DNA of 64,000 bases from Acetobacteraceae bacterium. GTDB taxonomy: Bacteria; Pseudomonadota; Alphaproteobacteria; Acetobacterales; Acetobacteraceae. Under the pieces are notes generated by a model, which was not told the origin of the DNA, made no database searches, and saw only the letters and a program-made list of their open reading frames with translations. The stretch's first letter is position 1; each line of letters opens with the position of its first letter. The DNA lies in NCBI GenBank assembly GCA_027451405.1, contig DAIDJM010000059.1:1-64000 (forward strand), read 5' to 3'. Of this stretch, positions 1 to 9,077 are shown in pieces. A program made the translations under genes and the position numbers.

Positions 1-1884
1 CGGCGCCGGGTTCACCGGCGGCCGGATCGCGGGCGGCCGGGTCTCGCCGGGCGGGCGGGGCGCGGGCAGGGCAGGCCGGGTCGCGGGACCCCCCGGGCGC
101 TCACCCGGGCGCTCGACGGGGCGCTCACCGGGGCGAGGCGCGGGGCGCTCGCCAGGGCGCGGGATGGCCGGGCGCTGCCCGATGTCACCCGGCGGGCGCA
201 GCGGCGGCAGACCCGGGCGGGTCTCGCCGGGACGGGCGGGCGGCAGGCCGGGCCTGGTCTCGCCGGGCCGCGGCACCGGCCGGCCCGGGCGATTTTCCGG
301 CCGGGGCGGCACGGCGGGGCGCACCTGGTTGACCGGCACCGGCCGCACATGCGGTGGCAACGGCGCGGGGCGGAGCGGCGGGCGCACATGCGGGCCGGCG
401 ACGACCGGCCGGATCTCGGGGCCCGGTGCCGGCCGCAGCGGGTGTGCCGGCCGCCGGATGTCGAAGCGGCGCGCGACCGCGGGCGTCAGATGCGGCGTCT
501 CCGCGGTCGGCCGCACCGGCAGGCGGCCGACGATCGGCCGGGACTGGGCGAAGGCCTCGCGCGGCAGCGGCCGGCCGAAGCGCTGCACGCGCTCGGCGCG
601 CACCATCGCCGCCGCCGGCATCACCGTCGCGCCGCGGTAATTGACGTAGTTGTTGATCGTCACGTTGCGGATATTCGTAATCGAAATGTTCCGCACATTG
701 ACGATGCTGATCCGGTTGACGTTCTGCAGATACCGGTTCGAGCAGCGATACCAGGGATAATAGGGCTCGCGGTATCCGAGCGGCACCCAGCCGACCGCGC
801 CGCCGGCGAGCGCGCCCGCCGCGAACCCGATCGCCGCCGCGGCCGCCGCCACGCCCACGAAACTCACCAGCGCCGGCGCATAGACCGGATAGGCGCCCAC
901 CGGCACATCGGGCGCGGCCGCGACCCAGCCCCAGCGCGGCCCGACCTGCACCCAGCGGCCGTAATGGAACGGCGCGAAGCCCCAGGGCTGCGAATCGACC
1001 CAGGTCCAGCCCCACGGCGCCACATACGACCACCGCCCGTCGCGATAGGGGGCCCAGTCCTGCGGCACATCGTTCGGATACCAGACCTGTCCGTAATTCG
1101 CGGTCTGCTGCCACGAACCGTAGCGCGCGAGTTCGGCGCCGCCGGTCATTTCCTGAACCACCGGCGGCGGCGCCGCGGCGGCTTGCGGCGGTGGCGGCGG
1201 TGCCGGCGGATTGAGCTGCGCCTGCAGGAACTCGTCCGGCTGCATCGCGCCGATGCTGCCCTGGAACGTATCGCTGCCGGTGATCGTCGCCATCTGTTGC
1301 GCGCCGATATCGAGCTCGATCCCCGGCCCGCTCACATGCGCCTGACCCTCGACCACCGTCACGGTCGTCGCGTCATTGGTGTCGCCGGCGACGATCTCGT
1401 ATCGTCCGACCGCGGTGATCTGCACCGTGCCGCGCGGCGTCGCGATCTGCACCCCCTGTCCGTTCGGCAGATCCGGCAGGTCGAGAAACAGCGCCCCCTG
1501 CGGCAGCGTCGCCTGGAGCTGGCTCTGATCGAGCGTGCCGACATCGAATTCGGTGGCGCCGGCCATCACGATCCGGTCGCTGTCCACTTCGAGCGTGGCC
1601 CCGCCGCTCGATTCCGTCCAAAAACTGTCGCCGTTCGTCACCGGATAATTGAGCGACGCGGTCTCCCAGTGATCCTCGCCCTCGGTGTGGAACGACACCG
1701 TGCCCTGCATATCGGCGACCCGGCCCGCGAGCGCCGGAGGATCGCCGCCATTCTCGTTGGCCTGCACATCCTCGCTGCCGGGCGGCGGCGGCTCCTGCGC
1801 CCAGGCAGGCGCCACGTTGCTCCAGACCAGGCTGGTGCTGGCCAGCCACACGCAGGCGCGGAACAGCGTCGTTCCGATACGCAT
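1..1884 (-). CDS. FecR / DUF6600-like exported protein, 3' end beyond the window
   Basis: The frame is open from the ATG at 1884 to the left edge, giving at least 628 residues. The start is supported by a GGAGAGACGAG Shine-Dalgarno region directly before it. Residues 1-30 form a signal peptide ending AWAQ. Residues about 45-170 resemble a FecR-type beta domain (GVQIATPRGTVQITAVGRY). Around residues 280-360 there are Trp/Tyr-rich segments (WSYVAPWGWTWV, FAPFHYGRWV) typical of DUF6600 proteins. An Ala/Gly-rich hydrophobic stretch follows, and the rest is a long Arg/Pro-rich tail with RPGE-type repeats running off the window. It is probably periplasmic or surface-associated. The substrate is unknown, and the low-complexity tail makes homology weak there. 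Confidence 0.8.
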   Translation of the reverse strand, partial: MRIGTTLFRACVWLASTSLVWSNVAPAWAQEPPPPGSEDVQANENGGDPPALAGRVADMQGTVSFHTEGEDHWETASLNYPVTNGDSFWTESSGGATLEVDSDRIVMAGATEFDVGTLDQSQLQATLPQGALFLDLPDLPNGQGVQIATPRGTVQITAVGRYEIVAGDTNDATTVTVVEGQAHVSGPGIELDIGAQQMATITGSDTFQGSIGAMQPDEFLQAQLNPPAPPPPPQAAAAPPPVVQEMTGGAELARYGSWQQTANYGQVWYPNDVPQDWAPYRDGRWSYVAPWGWTWVDSQPWGFAPFHYGRWVQVGPRWGWVAAAPDVPVGAYPVYAPALVSFVGVAAAAAAIGFAAGALAGGAVGWVPLGYREPYYPWYRCSNRYLQNVNRISIVNVRNISITNIRNVTINNYVNYRGATVMPAAAMVRAERVQRFGRPLPREAFAQSRPIVGRLPVRPTAETPHLTPAVARRFDIRRPAHPLRPAPGPEIRPVVAGPHVRPPLRPAPLPPHVRPVPVNQVRPAVPPRPENRPGRPVPRPGETRPGLPPARPGETRPGLPPLRPPGDIGQRPAIPRPGERPAPRPGERPVERPGERPGGPATRPALPAPRPPGETRPPAIRPPVNPAP

Positions 1885-2164
1885 CTCGTCTCTCCGTCAA
1901 AACCGGTTCGGCGTCTTAGCAGCAACGCCGCGATCGTGGCGCCTCCCGGCCCCATCGGTGGCCTAATCGGGGCGATCGCGTAACGCCGTGTAACCGGAGC
2001 CGGTTCGGACCGTCGCCCGCCGGTTGCGCGCACCTCGCCTCCGGCAGGGCGGGTGACATAGTGTGACGCGGCCGTTCCGGCGGCTGACGTCGGGCGCGGA
2101 AACCCTCAGTTATGCGCCCAGGTAAGCCGCCCCGAGATCGTGGCGGCCACGGAGAGAGCTGGAG

Positions 2165-2506
2165 ATGACGATCACGCGCTTCCTGCGGCGCGCCGCTTTG
2201 CCGGCCGCGCTGCTGGCCAGCACCGCGCTCGGCGGCTGCTACACCTACCCTTATGGGTATTACGGCGCCGGATACGGCTACCCCGCCTATTACGGCGGCT
2301 ATTACCCCGCCTATGTCGGCACCGGCGTGGTCGTCGGCGGCTGGGGCTGGGGCTGGCACCCGGGCTGGGGCTATGGCTGGGGCTGGCACGGCGGCTGGGG
2401 CTGGCATGGCGGCTGGGGCGGCGGCTGGCACGGCGGCTATGGCGGCGGCTGGCATGGCGGCTATGGCGGCGGCGGCGGCGGCATGCATTTCGGCGTGCAC
2501 CGCTGA
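2165..2506 (+). CDS. Small Gly/Trp/Tyr-rich putative lipoprotein
   Basis: A 113-residue protein with a GGAG ribosome-binding site 5 nt before the ATG. It has a basic N-terminus, a hydrophobic stretch and a lipobox-like LGGC ending near residue 25, so it is probably lipidated. The mature part is Tyr/Gly-rich (YGYYGAGYGYP) followed by near-perfect repeats of a GWGWHGG type unit and a Gly run, ending in a short MHFGVHR tail. Nothing catalytic is visible. It may be a surface or envelope structural protein. It is transcribed divergently from the FecR-like gene across a 280-nt gap in which I see no other gene. Confidence 0.75.
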   Translation: MTITRFLRRAALPAALLASTALGGCYTYPYGYYGAGYGYPAYYGGYYPAYVGTGVVVGGWGWGWHPGWGYGWGWHGGWGWHGGWGGGWHGGYGGGWHGGYGGGGGGMHFGVHR

Positions 2507-2533
2507 ACGCCGGACACGGTTGATGGCCTGACG

Positions 2534-2564
2534 GCGGGCGGAGGACGGGGCGTTCTCCGCCCGT
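2534..2564 (+). terminator. Hairpin terminator after the Gly-rich lipoprotein gene
   Basis: GGGCGGAG (2536-2543) pairs perfectly with CTCCGCCC (2555-2562), with one further C-G pair outside, around an 11-nt loop. It is followed by a short pyrimidine-rich stretch (GTCTTCTGTC), not a clean T tract, so it is a plausible but not textbook intrinsic terminator. Confidence 0.5.
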
Positions 2565-2721
2565 CTTCTGTCACCGCCGCGCCACGCCGCCGCAACTACT
2601 TGCCTGCCCCGCCCTGGCGGGGGAGTTGCCAAAGCCCGGCGGCTCGGCAGACAAGGCACAAAGCGGCATGTCTACCTGCCCTCCGGGTCCCCGGGCCGGG
2701 CATCAGAGCGAATAAAGAGGG

Positions 2722-4644
2722 ATGCGCCGGATGCGGCTCCAGGCCGTCGATCAAACCGAGGTCCTGCGACCTCTCCTGGCCGATCCCGCCCTCGGCCCGC
2801 TTCTCGCCTCCACCCGCCTCTCCATCGGCCCCGCGCCGGGACCGCTCGACCTCGCGGTCCCCGAGCCCGGCCATCTGCGGCTCGCCGCGGCGCTGGCCGG
2901 ACGGCCCGGCGCCCGCGTTCTGTTGCGCTACGGGCTCGAACTCGCCTGGCTCAGCGGCCTCCCCGCGCTCGACCTCGCCGCCGCCCGGCTGCTCGCCATG
3001 CAGGCCGCCGGCCGCTTCCTGCGCCTGCTCCCCCGCGCCGAGCGCGACGCGGCCCTCGAGGACCCGCTGCTGCCTTCCTTCGCCGCGCTCGCGGACGGCC
3101 CGCCCGCGCCGGACCGGCTCCGCGCCGCCTGGGCCACGCTCGAACCCGGCGCGGCGCCCCCCGACCCGGCCGCGCTCGAGACCGTCGCCCGGCTCTGGCG
3201 CTGCGCGCCGCCGCTCGAGGCGCTGCTGCTCGATGGCGGCGACGACCGGCTCGATCTCGATCCCGAAACCGGCCTGAACCGCTATCTCTGCGCGCCCTAT
3301 CCCGAGCCCGGCATCGTCACCTTCAGCTCCTGCACCGCGAGCCGCATCGGCGAGGCGCCCTACGCGACCGCCGAAGCCGCGCGCCAGGCCCTGATCGCCG
3401 CGGCCCTCGCCGACGGCACCGGCCCCGCGCTCCGCGCCGCCTCGGCCCGCGTCACCGGCGCGCTGCTCGACCATTACGGCATCGCCGACCTCGCCGAGGC
3501 CGTGCTCGCCGCCTCCGGCACCGACGCGACCCTCCTGCTCACCGGCCTGCTCGCCGCCGAACAGCCCGGCCGGCCCATCACCACCATCCTGATGAGCCCG
3601 TCCGAGACCGGCAGCGGCGTGCCCGAGGCCGTGCAGGGACGCCATTTCGCCAGCTGCACCGCCTCGGGCACGCTCGTCGTGAAGGGCCACGCGGTGGACG
3701 GCTTCCCCCCCGCGCTCGCGATGCGCAGCCTCGCCATCCGCACCGCCGACGGCCTGCCCCGCGACGCCGCCGTGCTCGAAGCCGAGGCCGAAGCGCTGAT
3801 CGCCGAGATCGCCGCCGCCGGCGGCCACGCGGTGCTCCACGCGATCGACGGCAGCAAGACCGGCCTCGTCGCCCCCGACCGTGCCGCCTGCGAGCGCCTC
3901 GCCCGGAAATTCGGCCCGCGGCTCGACATCGTGATCGATGCCTGCCAGGCCCGCATCGAGCCCTCCATCGTGCGCCGCTATCTCGAACAGGGCTTTCCGG
4001 TGCTCATCACCGGCTCGAAATTCTTCGCCGCCCCCGGCTTCTGCGGCGCGATCCTGTTCCCCCGCGCCCGCCTCGCCGCGATCGCCGGCGGCGGCTGCCT
4101 GCCGGACGGTCTCGGCGCCTATGCCGACCTCACCGAGGAAGGCGTCTCCCGGCGCTGCCCCGGCCTGCTGATGCGCTGGGAAGCCGCGCTGCACGAGATG
4201 CGCCGCTTCTCCGGACTGTCGGCGACGGACGTGCGCGAGGCGATCGACCGCGCCAGTTCGGCCACCCGCGCCGCGCTGATGCGCGACGAAAGGCTGCGCC
4301 TCATCCAGGCGCCGCGCCCGCCCGGCCCGGTCTGGTCGGGCCGCCGCTCGGTCTTCACCTTCGCCGTGCGCGGCGCCGAGGGCTGGCTGTCCGCCGAGAA
4401 ACTCCGCCCCCTCTACGTGGCGCTGAGCCAGGACATGCGCGACCGCATCGGCAGCACGCCCGAGGAACGCCACGCCGCCTCGGTCCGCTGCCTGCTCGGC
4501 CAGCCCGTCCAGCTCGGCTCGCCCGCGCTCGGCGGCCTGCGCATCGCCTTCAGCGCCGCCCAGCTCGCGCAGGGCGGCGAATGCCGCACCGAGCTCGGCC
4601 TCGTCTTCGCCAAGCTCGCGGCGCTTCTCGACAGCCGCGGCTAG
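2722..4644 (+). CDS. PLP fold-type I (aminotransferase class V-like) protein, unrecognised subfamily
   Basis: A 640-residue protein. AAAGAGGG lies just before the first ATG; a second in-frame ATG is at 2731. Residues 1-190 have no recognisable domain. Residues about 195-600 look like a PLP-dependent fold-type I enzyme. SGTDATLL (about 266-273) fits the phosphate-binding turn, VIDACQAR (D407, Q409) fits the Asp/Gln that stack on the cofactor, and ITGSKFFAAPGF supplies a candidate Schiff-base lysine, K433. The family is not one I can name, and the substrate is unknown. It is longer than a typical class V enzyme because of its N-terminal region. It stands alone between a terminator and a repeat element. 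Confidence 0.75.
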   Translation: MRRMRLQAVDQTEVLRPLLADPALGPLLASTRLSIGPAPGPLDLAVPEPGHLRLAAALAGRPGARVLLRYGLELAWLSGLPALDLAAARLLAMQAAGRFLRLLPRAERDAALEDPLLPSFAALADGPPAPDRLRAAWATLEPGAAPPDPAALETVARLWRCAPPLEALLLDGGDDRLDLDPETGLNRYLCAPYPEPGIVTFSSCTASRIGEAPYATAEAARQALIAAALADGTGPALRAASARVTGALLDHYGIADLAEAVLAASGTDATLLLTGLLAAEQPGRPITTILMSPSETGSGVPEAVQGRHFASCTASGTLVVKGHAVDGFPPALAMRSLAIRTADGLPRDAAVLEAEAEALIAEIAAAGGHAVLHAIDGSKTGLVAPDRAACERLARKFGPRLDIVIDACQARIEPSIVRRYLEQGFPVLITGSKFFAAPGFCGAILFPRARLAAIAGGGCLPDGLGAYADLTEEGVSRRCPGLLMRWEAALHEMRRFSGLSATDVREAIDRASSATRAALMRDERLRLIQAPRPPGPVWSGRRSVFTFAVRGAEGWLSAEKLRPLYVALSQDMRDRIGSTPEERHAASVRCLLGQPVQLGSPALGGLRIAFSAAQLAQGGECRTELGLVFAKLAALLDSRG

Positions 4645-4671
4645 AGCGAGGCGCGTCTCCGCCGAGGCGTG

Positions 4672-4785
4672 CCTCTGGCGTGCCTCTCCGGCCGCCCGGG
4701 CTCTGGGGTCATTTTCGAAAGAAGAGGGTCTGGGGCCTTCCGGCCCCAGCGGGTCCCGGGCCAGAGCCCGGGCCGCCAGGGGCCG
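4672..4785. repeat. GC-rich two-hairpin intergenic repeat, copy 1
   Basis: The core hairpin CTGGGGCCTTCCGGCCCCAG is at 4730-4749. GCCCGGGCTCTGG (4694-4706) is the exact reverse complement of CCAGAGCCCGGGC (4761-4773), so the whole unit can fold on itself. It lies between the PLP-fold gene and opgC and probably acts as a transcription terminator or structured spacer. Confidence 0.75.
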
Positions 4786-4823
4786 CTTGACCCAGCCTCC
4801 ATCCCGTCGGACATGGCCCCCCC

Positions 4824-5951
4824 GTGGCGCTCATCCGCGAAAACCGGGACCTGCGGATCGATTTCTTCCGCGGCCTCGCCCTCTGGTGGATCTTCACCGA
4901 CCACATTCCCGCCGACTGGCTCGGCAATTTCTCGATCCGCAATTTCGCGCTCTGCGACGCCACCGAGATCTTCGTCCTGCTCGCCGGCTATGCCGGCGGC
5001 CTCGCCTATGGCGGCACCATGCGGCGCCAGGGCTGGCTCTACGCGGCGGCCGACGTGGTCCGCCGCGCCTGGGTGCTCTACATCGCCCACATCTTCCTGT
5101 TCGTGATCTTCGCGGCCCAGGTCGGCTATTCCGCCAACGCGCTCGACCGCGACGACTATCTCGACGAGATCCATCTCGACGTCCTGGGCGACCGTCCCTA
5201 CCGCGCGCTGCTCGAAGCGCTGCTGCTGCATTTCCAGCCCGCCTACCTGAACATCCTGCCGCTCTATGTCGTGCTGCTGCTGATGTTCGCGGTCGCGATG
5301 CCGCTCCTGCGCTGGCCGGCCGTGCTCGGCGCCCTCTCCTTCGCGGTCTACGCGGCGGCGCGGCTGTTCGGACTAAATTTCCCGAGCTGGACCGGCGGCG
5401 GCTGGTTCTTCAACCCGCTCACCTGGCAGCTGCTCTTCATGATGGGGGCGATCCTGTCCTTCGCGCCGGGCGAGATGCCACGGCGCAAATGGCCGTTCGA
5501 CGTCGCGTCCATCGTGATCGTGGTGTTCGGGCTGCTCATGCAATGGGTGGTCTGGGTCCATCCCGATCTGGTCGAGAGCTGGCCCGACCGGCTCACCCAG
5601 GCCCTCATGTCGGTGGACAAGGAAGGGCTGCACCCGTTCCGGCTGCTCTCGATCCTGGCCCTGACCTGGCTGGCGGCCCGGCTGATCCCGCGCCATGCAC
5701 GCTGGCTGCGCAGCCTCTGGGCCGCGCCCTTCGTGGTGGCGGGGCAGCACTCCTTGCCGGTATTCTGCGCCGGAATATTTCTCTCTTTCCTCGGCCGGCT
5801 CGCTACCGAGGCGGATGACGGCTGGAAGATGCAGATCGGCGTCAATGTGGTGGGTGCGCTCGCCCTCTGGAGCGTGGCGGCGGTGGCCGCCTGGTATTCC
5901 AACAAGGGCCGCGGCGCGCGTCCGCCGAGCCCGGGCGTCGCGGCGTCGTGA
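4824..5951 (+). CDS. opgC: OpgC-family membrane acyltransferase
   Basis: A 375-residue polytopic membrane protein with about ten hydrophobic segments. The N-terminal motif RDLRIDFFRGLALWWIF..DHIP and the following ATEIFVLLAGY are characteristic of the OpgC family. Members transfer acyl (typically succinyl) groups to osmoregulated periplasmic glucans across the inner membrane. The start is a GTG at 4824; no strong ribosome-binding site is visible, so a slightly different start is possible. Its stop overlaps the next gene, suggesting translational coupling with the SGNH-like protein. No opgG/opgH glucan synthase gene lies in this window, so the acceptor is an inference. Confidence 0.85.
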   Translation: MALIRENRDLRIDFFRGLALWWIFTDHIPADWLGNFSIRNFALCDATEIFVLLAGYAGGLAYGGTMRRQGWLYAAADVVRRAWVLYIAHIFLFVIFAAQVGYSANALDRDDYLDEIHLDVLGDRPYRALLEALLLHFQPAYLNILPLYVVLLLMFAVAMPLLRWPAVLGALSFAVYAAARLFGLNFPSWTGGGWFFNPLTWQLLFMMGAILSFAPGEMPRRKWPFDVASIVIVVFGLLMQWVVWVHPDLVESWPDRLTQALMSVDKEGLHPFRLLSILALTWLAARLIPRHARWLRSLWAAPFVVAGQHSLPVFCAGIFLSFLGRLATEADDGWKMQIGVNVVGALALWSVAAVAAWYSNKGRGARPPSPGVAAS

Positions 5952-6697
5952 CACGGCGTCTCGCCGCGCTGCTGGCCGCTGCCTGGCTCACCGGCGCCGC
6001 CGCACCTCTCTGCCCGCCGACCGACGATGCGGAGCCTTCGCTCTCGCCGCTGCCGCATCTGGCGGCGCAGCTTCACCCGGGGGCCACGATTGCGGTGCTG
6101 GCGGTGGGCTCGGTGCCCGACCTGCCGGCCGCCGCCGGGCGCAAGCCGAGCCTTGCCACGCCGGCCGGCATCGCCGGGCAGGCCGTGCGGGCCCTGGAAG
6201 CCAGTGTGCACGGGCTGCACGTCGTGCTGACCGCCCGCGCCGGGCGCGGGCTCACCGCCGCCGACCTCGCCGGCATCATCCGCGCCGAACTCGCGCGCGG
6301 CCATTATGCGCTCGTGATCTGGCAGACCGGCACGGTCGATGCGATCGACGAGGTGACACCGGACGATTTCTATCAGACGCTCGCAGACACCAGCGCCGCG
6401 GTCGCGAAGGCCGGCGCCGATCTCGCGCTGATCGGGCCGCAATACAGCCGGTTCCTCGAGGAGAACGCCAATCTCCAGCCCTATCTCGACACGCTCCACA
6501 AGATCGACACACTGCCTGGCGTGCTGCTGTTTCCGCGCTACGCGCTGATGCGGCGCTGGGCCGAGACCGGCGCGATCGATCTCGAGCGCACGAAGAAACC
6601 CGACCGCCCGGCCAAGGCACAGCTTCTCCATGCCTGCCTCGGACGCGAACTCGCGCGGCTGCTGCTCGCCGGCAGCGCCGCCGCCACGCCGGATTAG
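5948..6697 (+). CDS. Exported SGNH/GDSL-hydrolase-like protein with degenerate motif
   Basis: A 249-residue protein starting at a GTG that overlaps the opgC stop by 4 nt. It has an N-terminal signal peptide (about residues 1-19, ending GAAA). VLAVGS near the mature N-terminus sits where SGNH hydrolases carry GDS, and a C-terminal LLHACLG segment could hold the catalytic His. The aspartate of GDS is replaced and the Asp of the DxxH block is not obvious, so activity is uncertain. Coupling to opgC suggests it adds, removes or senses an acyl group on a periplasmic glycan. That role is inference. Confidence 0.65.
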   Translation: MTRRLAALLAAAWLTGAAAPLCPPTDDAEPSLSPLPHLAAQLHPGATIAVLAVGSVPDLPAAAGRKPSLATPAGIAGQAVRALEASVHGLHVVLTARAGRGLTAADLAGIIRAELARGHYALVIWQTGTVDAIDEVTPDDFYQTLADTSAAVAKAGADLALIGPQYSRFLEENANLQPYLDTLHKIDTLPGVLLFPRYALMRRWAETGAIDLERTKKPDRPAKAQLLHACLGRELARLLLAGSAAATPD

Positions 6698-6783
6698 GGC
6701 CGCCATGCCGCACGTCACCGCATTCCCGAAACGCCGCGTTACTTTCGGCAACTATCGCGCCGCCCCGGCCTTTGGTCCGGGCG

Positions 6784-6945
6784 ATGTCCCGTCAGCAGCG
6801 CCTCGATCCGCCCGGCCCCGTCCCCGACCAGTATCTCGACCGCTGGCTGCGGGAGATGCTGTCCGCCCGCTTCGATTCGACGCTGCAAGAAAACCTGCCC
6901 GATTCATTGCTTCGGCTGCTGCACGAGGCCTCGCCGCCGACTTGA
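6784..6945 (+). CDS. Small NepR-like ORF (53 residues)
   Basis: An ATG ORF in the gap between the SGNH-like gene and the nitrilase gene, ending 13 nt before the latter. It contains PVPDQYLDRWL near the start and LPDSLLRLLHEA near the end. Both resemble the (V/I)PDRFLDLL signature of NepR anti-sigma factors of the alphaproteobacterial general stress response. No PhyR or EcfG gene is nearby and the ribosome-binding site is weak, so this could also be an unrelated small protein. Confidence 0.45.
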   Translation: MSRQQRLDPPGPVPDQYLDRWLREMLSARFDSTLQENLPDSLLRLLHEASPPT

Positions 6946-6958
6946 ACGGGAGCGCCCC

Positions 6959-7783
6959 GTGAAGATCGCGGCGGTGCAGCTGGCGCCTGGCGCCGAGAAG
7001 GCGGCCAATATCGAGGCGGCGCGGGCCGCCATCGCGGCGGCCATCGCGGGACACCGGCCCCATCTCGTCAGCCTGCCGGAAATGTGGACCTGCCTCGGCG
7101 GCGACCGCGCCACCAAGCTCGCGGAGGCCGAAACCCTCCCGCCGGGCGAGCCGGGCGGCGCTGCCTGGCATTTTCTCTCGGAGACCGCGCGGCGGCACGG
7201 GATCGTGCTGCATGGCGGCTCGATCGGCGAACGCGACGGCGAGCGGCTCTTCAACACGACGCTGGTGTTCGGGCCTGACGGCGCGGAGATCGCGCGCTAC
7301 CGCAAGATCCATCTGTTCGACGTGACCACCCCGAGCGGCGAGGGCTATCGCGAGAGCGCGCTGTTCGGCGCCGGCCGACTGCCGGTGGTGTGCGAGGCCG
7401 GCGGGGTGAGGCTGGGACTCTCGATCTGCTACGATGTGCGCTTCCCGGAACTGTTCCTGGCGCTGCGCCGGGCAGGTGCCGAGCTGATCCTGATCCCCGC
7501 CGCCTTCACCGCCGAGACCGGACGCGACCATTGGGAGACGCTGGTGCGGGCGCGGGCCATCGAGACGCAATGCTGGGTGGTGGCCGCCGCGACCTGCGGC
7601 ACGCATCAGGACCCGAAAGGGCCGCGGCGCACCTGGGGCCATAGTCTCATCGTCGATCCCTGGGGACAGGTGCACGCATCGCTCGGCGACGCGCCGGGGA
7701 TCGCTGCCGCCGAGGCCGATCTCGGCATGCTGGCCCGCATTCGCGGGGCGATGCCGGTGATCGAGCACCGGGTCCTGTGCTGA
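6959..7783 (+). CDS. Carbon-nitrogen hydrolase (Nit1 / nitrilase superfamily)
   Basis: A 274-residue protein with a GTG start. The Glu-Lys-Cys triad is clear: E41 in SLPEMW, K116 in YRKIHLFD and C157 in [11 protein letters not shown]. The last motif and the length match the Nit1 branch, whose best-studied members hydrolyse deaminated glutathione to alpha-ketoglutarate and cysteinylglycine (a metabolite-repair reaction). It is cytoplasmic. It overlaps nadK by 7 nt and so is probably co-transcribed with it. The precise substrate is inferred from the subfamily. Confidence 0.88.
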   Translation: MKIAAVQLAPGAEKAANIEAARAAIAAAIAGHRPHLVSLPEMWTCLGGDRATKLAEAETLPPGEPGGAAWHFLSETARRHGIVLHGGSIGERDGERLFNTTLVFGPDGAEIARYRKIHLFDVTTPSGEGYRESALFGAGRLPVVCEAGGVRLGLSICYDVRFPELFLALRRAGAELILIPAAFTAETGRDHWETLVRARAIETQCWVVAAATCGTHQDPKGPRRTWGHSLIVDPWGQVHASLGDAPGIAAAEADLGMLARIRGAMPVIEHRVLC

Positions 7784-8577
7784 GCCGCCCGGCGCCGGCC
7801 GCCGCGGCCCGCGCCGTCCGGCGCCTTTTTTTCCACGCCGCGAACACGCCGCAGGCCCAGGCGCACCGCGCCGAACTCGCGCTCCGCCACGGCGACGTGC
7901 GGTTCGAGGAGGCCGAACTCGTGGTCTGCCTCGGCGGGGACGGGACCATGCTGGAGGCGCTGCATCGCACGCTCGGGCGCGACGTGCCGGTCTATGGCAT
8001 GAATTGCGGCTCGGTCGGCTTCCTCATGAACCCGTATCGCGAGGAGGATCTGCCGGGCCGTCTCGCGCGCGCCCAGGCGGTCGATCTCCACCCGCTGCGC
8101 ATGCACGCGGTGACGCGGGGCGGCAGCGTCGAGGAGGCGATCGCGCTCAACGAAGTGTCCTTGCTGCGCCAGCAGCGGCAGAGCGCGAAGATCCGCATCA
8201 CGGTGGACGGGCGCGTGCGGCTCGAGGAGTTGATCTGTGACGGGGTGCTGGTCTGCACGCCGGCCGGCAGCACGGCCTATAATCTCTCGGCGCACGGGCC
8301 GATCGTGCCGTTATCGGCGAATTTATTGCCGCTGACGCCGATCAGCGCGTTCCGGCCACGCCGCTGGCGGGGCGCGCTGCTTCCCAGCACCGCCGAACTG
8401 GTGTTCGATGTGCTGGAGGCTGACAAGCGCCCCGTGGCCGCGGTCGCCGACTTCACCGAGGTGCGCGACGTGGCGAGCGTCGCGGTCAGCGAGGACCGAA
8501 GCGTGAAAACCACCATCCTCTTCGATCCCGAGCAGGGTCTGTCCGAGCGCATCGTCGCCGAACAGTTCACCGCATGA
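7777..8577 (+). CDS. nadK: NAD kinase
   Basis: A 266-residue protein with a GTG start overlapping the nitrilase stop by 7 nt. The ATP-binding GGDGT motif is at residues 53-57. The conserved Asn-Glu is N125-E126 (ALNEVSLL) and the Gly-rich [10 protein letters not shown] loop follows. It phosphorylates NAD to NADP in the cytoplasm using ATP or polyphosphate. The N-terminus is short, as in many alphaproteobacterial NadK proteins. It overlaps the next gene by ATGA. Confidence 0.93.
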   Translation: MLSRPAPAAAARAVRRLFFHAANTPQAQAHRAELALRHGDVRFEEAELVVCLGGDGTMLEALHRTLGRDVPVYGMNCGSVGFLMNPYREEDLPGRLARAQAVDLHPLRMHAVTRGGSVEEAIALNEVSLLRQQRQSAKIRITVDGRVRLEELICDGVLVCTPAGSTAYNLSAHGPIVPLSANLLPLTPISAFRPRRWRGALLPSTAELVFDVLEADKRPVAAVADFTEVRDVASVAVSEDRSVKTTILFDPEQGLSERIVAEQFTA

Positions 8578-9011
8578 GACGCGGGCTCGCGCTCGGGGCG
8601 CTGTTTCTCGCGGCGGCCGGTCAGGCGCCGCCGCCGGACCCGAAAGCGAAAATCTACATGCCGGCGCCGGTGCCCTCCGAGCCCGACCCGTTTTCGATCG
8701 CCAACTGGTTCGATCTGGCGCCGGCGGGCAGCGGGGCCCTCGCGCCGTCCCGATCGAACGCGCTCGATCTCGGGGTGCGCGACGACGATCCCAACAGCAT
8801 CTTCGTGTTCGGCAAGAAACGGAAAATCGAACCGAGGCTCTGGCAGCGGCAGGATCTGGGCAACCCGCTCTTCATCGAGGCGGCGGGACCGCGCGACCGG
8901 CTTCTCCCGCCGCACACGAACTGCGCCGGCTCGGCCTACAACACGATCGGCGGCCAGGCGGCGACGGGGCGGGACCTGATGGGCGTGGCCGGCGCCGGGG
9001 CGAGTTGCTAG
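8574..9011 (+). CDS. Hypothetical exported protein downstream of nadK
   Basis: A 145-residue protein whose ATG overlaps the nadK stop (ATGA). A signal peptide spans about residues 1-17 ([17 protein letters not shown]). The mature part is Pro/Asp-rich and ends with Cys (GAGASC); another Cys occurs in [12 protein letters not shown]. No catalytic motif or known family is recognised. The tight coupling shows it is translated with nadK, but no functional link is evident. Confidence 0.65.
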   Translation: MRRGLALGALFLAAAGQAPPPDPKAKIYMPAPVPSEPDPFSIANWFDLAPAGSGALAPSRSNALDLGVRDDDPNSIFVFGKKRKIEPRLWQRQDLGNPLFIEAAGPRDRLLPPHTNCAGSAYNTIGGQAATGRDLMGVAGAGASC

Positions 9012-9077
9012 AGCGGTTTCACGCAGGGTGTCCGTGCGGGCCGCCGGCGGCACGCCTTGACCCAGACGCGCCCGCGT

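Noticed and set aside
2340-2480. Short direct repeats that might look like a CRISPR or satellite
   Set aside because: They are in-frame codon repeats of a Gly/Trp/His-rich protein, without uniform spacers.
2596-4473. A 625-residue minus-strand open frame opposite the PLP-fold gene
   Set aside because: It is Gly/Glu/Arg-rich with no motifs and is antisense to a frame with a good ribosome-binding site and PLP-site residues.
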